Source: an uncultured Clostridia bacterium (lineage in GTDB: Bacteria; Bacillota; Clostridia; Oscillospirales; Oscillospiraceae). From it: a DNA stretch of 14,105 nucleotides. Position numbers and translations under genes: made by a program. The DNA is taken from positions 1-14,105 of the forward strand of contig CAMHER010000034.1 in the NCBI GenBank assembly GCA_946184215.1, in the 5' to 3' direction. Each line of letters opens with the position of its first letter. Positions within the stretch are counted from its first letter, which is position 1. The notes below the pieces were generated by a model that was not told the DNA's origin, did not search any database, and was given only the letters and a program-made list of their open reading frames with translations. Positions 13,583 through 14,105 of the stretch are shown piece after piece.

Positions 13583-13702
13583 AAAAAGCGACCCTGAGGC
13601 TCAGGGTGCGGCAGTGTGGAGACCTGTCGTAAGGCGGCGCGTCCCAAGCGGGCGGCCGCGAGCGTGTATCGAGCGAAGGCTGTACACGCAGAGCTGTGTA
13701 AC

Positions 13703-14105
13703 ATGGCAGAAGTCAGACTGGTAAACATCAAGAAAGTGTACCCCTTTGTCAGCGGCGAGCAGAAGAAGAGCAAGAAGAAAAAGGCGGACGAGCCCGAGAA
13801 GAAGAAGGTAAACCTTCAGATCACGGACGAGGGCGTCGTCGCGGTGCAGGAATTCAACCTTGACATCAAGGACAAGGAATTCATCGTTCTGGTCGGCCCC
13901 TCCGGCTGCGGCAAGTCCACGACCCTGCGCATGGTCGCGGGTCTGGAAGAGATCTCCGGCGGCGAGCTGTATATCGACGGCAAGCTGATGAACGACGTTG
14001 CGCCGAAAGACCGCGACATCGCGATGGTGTTCCAGAACTACGCGCTGTATCCCCACATGACCGTGTATGACAACATGGCCTTCTCCCTGAAGCTGCGCCA
14101 CACCC
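13703..14105 (+). CDS. Sugar-type ABC transporter ATP-binding protein, N-terminal part (MsmK/UgpC/MalK type)
   Basis: ATPase subunit that drives import of sugars or glycerol phosphates from the inner face of the membrane; in Firmicutes one such ATPase often serves several importers. Seen: MAEVRLVNIKKVYP, Walker A GPSGCGKST (65-73), then LRMVAGLEEISGGELYIDG and Q-loop Gln111 in AMVFQNYALYPHM. The gene runs off the window after about 134 residues, so the signature motif, Walker B and the C-terminal OB domain are not seen. An insertion of about 29 residues, rich in Lys (KKSKKKKADEPEKKK, 21-35), lies between the first strand and VVAVQEFNLDI; typical relatives have Walker A near residue 36. The frame stays open upstream to 13598, with a GTG at 13616, but family comparison supports ATG 13703. 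The specific symbol cannot be settled from this part. Confidence 0.88.
   Translation, partial: MAEVRLVNIKKVYPFVSGEQKKSKKKKADEPEKKKVNLQITDEGVVAVQEFNLDIKDKEFIVLVGPSGCGKSTTLRMVAGLEEISGGELYIDGKLMNDVAPKDRDIAMVFQNYALYPHMTVYDNMAFSLKLRHT

Larger units (their letters stand above)
13353..13702. other. 350-base divergent intergenic region: promoter, leader and hairpins
   Basis: No protein gene is supported here. The left part (13353-13470) is the upstream region of the M14 gene. A weak -10 (TACGAT, minus strand 13391-13386) has no good -35. The right part (13471-13702) holds the ABC-gene promoter, hairpin GTGTGCG/CGCACAC (13536-13542 with 13560-13566), the SD AAGGAGG (13576-13582), hairpin ACCCTGA-GGC-TCAGGGT (13591-13607), a GTAA-loop stem around 13624-13637, and GCGTGTA (13662-13668) paired with TACACGC (13683-13689). 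Confidence 0.6.

Noticed and set aside
13594..13632. CTG-started 12-residue peptide after the consensus SD in the ABC leader
   Set aside because: CTG is a rare start, the spacing is long (11 bases) and nothing about the peptide is recognisable. A displaced SD is the simpler reading.
13498..14101. Minus-strand frames overlapping the ABC ATPase and its leader
   Set aside because: They are antisense to a strongly conserved ATPase and have no family resemblance.

Overview
The window is chromosomal DNA from a GC-rich Gram-positive gut-type bacterium, most likely a clostridium of the Oscillospiraceae/Ruminococcaceae kind. The grounds are familial: an asparaginyl-tRNA synthetase and an MsmK/UgpC-type ABC ATPase of clostridial type, surface proteins carrying LRR, GLUG-like and Big_2 modules with Pro-rich linkers, a DUF559 gene set between hairpin repeats, and strong purine-rich Shine-Dalgarno (SD) sites. 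No rRNA, tRNA or CRISPR array is visible.

Layout. (1) 1-815 is the 3' part of asnS, followed by a repeat-like hairpin and a strong terminator. (2) About 1015-1500 is a compact cassette: a DUF559 endonuclease-fold gene between inverted hairpin-bearing arms. It is followed by an AT-richer small membrane protein gene (DUF3784-like) with its own promoter; this is the accessory part of the window. (3) 1998-4127, minus strand: a two-gene operon of a membrane-anchored phosphodiester glycosidase (NAGPA/DUF2233 family) and an unrecognised membrane-anchored protein. (4) 4142-4185: a divergent control region built on a perfect palindrome. (5) 4205-10264, plus strand: an LRR membrane protein, a 1050-residue secreted protein with two tandem serine beta-lactamase-like domains plus GLUG, Cys-rich and Big_2 modules, and a PIG-L/LmbE-type lipoprotein, ending at a strong terminator. 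(6) 10358-12016: a second LRR protein, paralogous to the first, with its own promoter. (7) 12075-13352, minus strand: a peptidoglycan-binding/LysM/M14 peptidase, sharing a bidirectional terminator with the LRR gene. (8) 13471-14105: promoter, a long hairpin-rich leader and the 5' end of a sugar-type ABC transporter ATPase with a lysine-rich insertion.

How the genes may work together. Almost everything from 1998 to 13352 is predicted to act outside the membrane or on the wall: a phosphodiester glycosidase, a serine-hydrolase-fold protein, a de-N-acetylase-fold lipoprotein, an M14 wall peptidase fold and two membrane-tethered LRR proteins. The inferred picture is a cell-envelope glycan remodelling or recognition locus. 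The grouping and its divergent promoter are visible in the sequence; the shared function is inference.

The points most worth a second look are the DUF559 hairpin cassette, the tandem beta-lactamase-like protein in which the first domain has lost its catalytic residues, the paired LRR paralogues, the repeated GTAA-loop hairpins in non-coding DNA, and the ABC-gene leader in which a perfect SD lies about 120 bases from the start codon.
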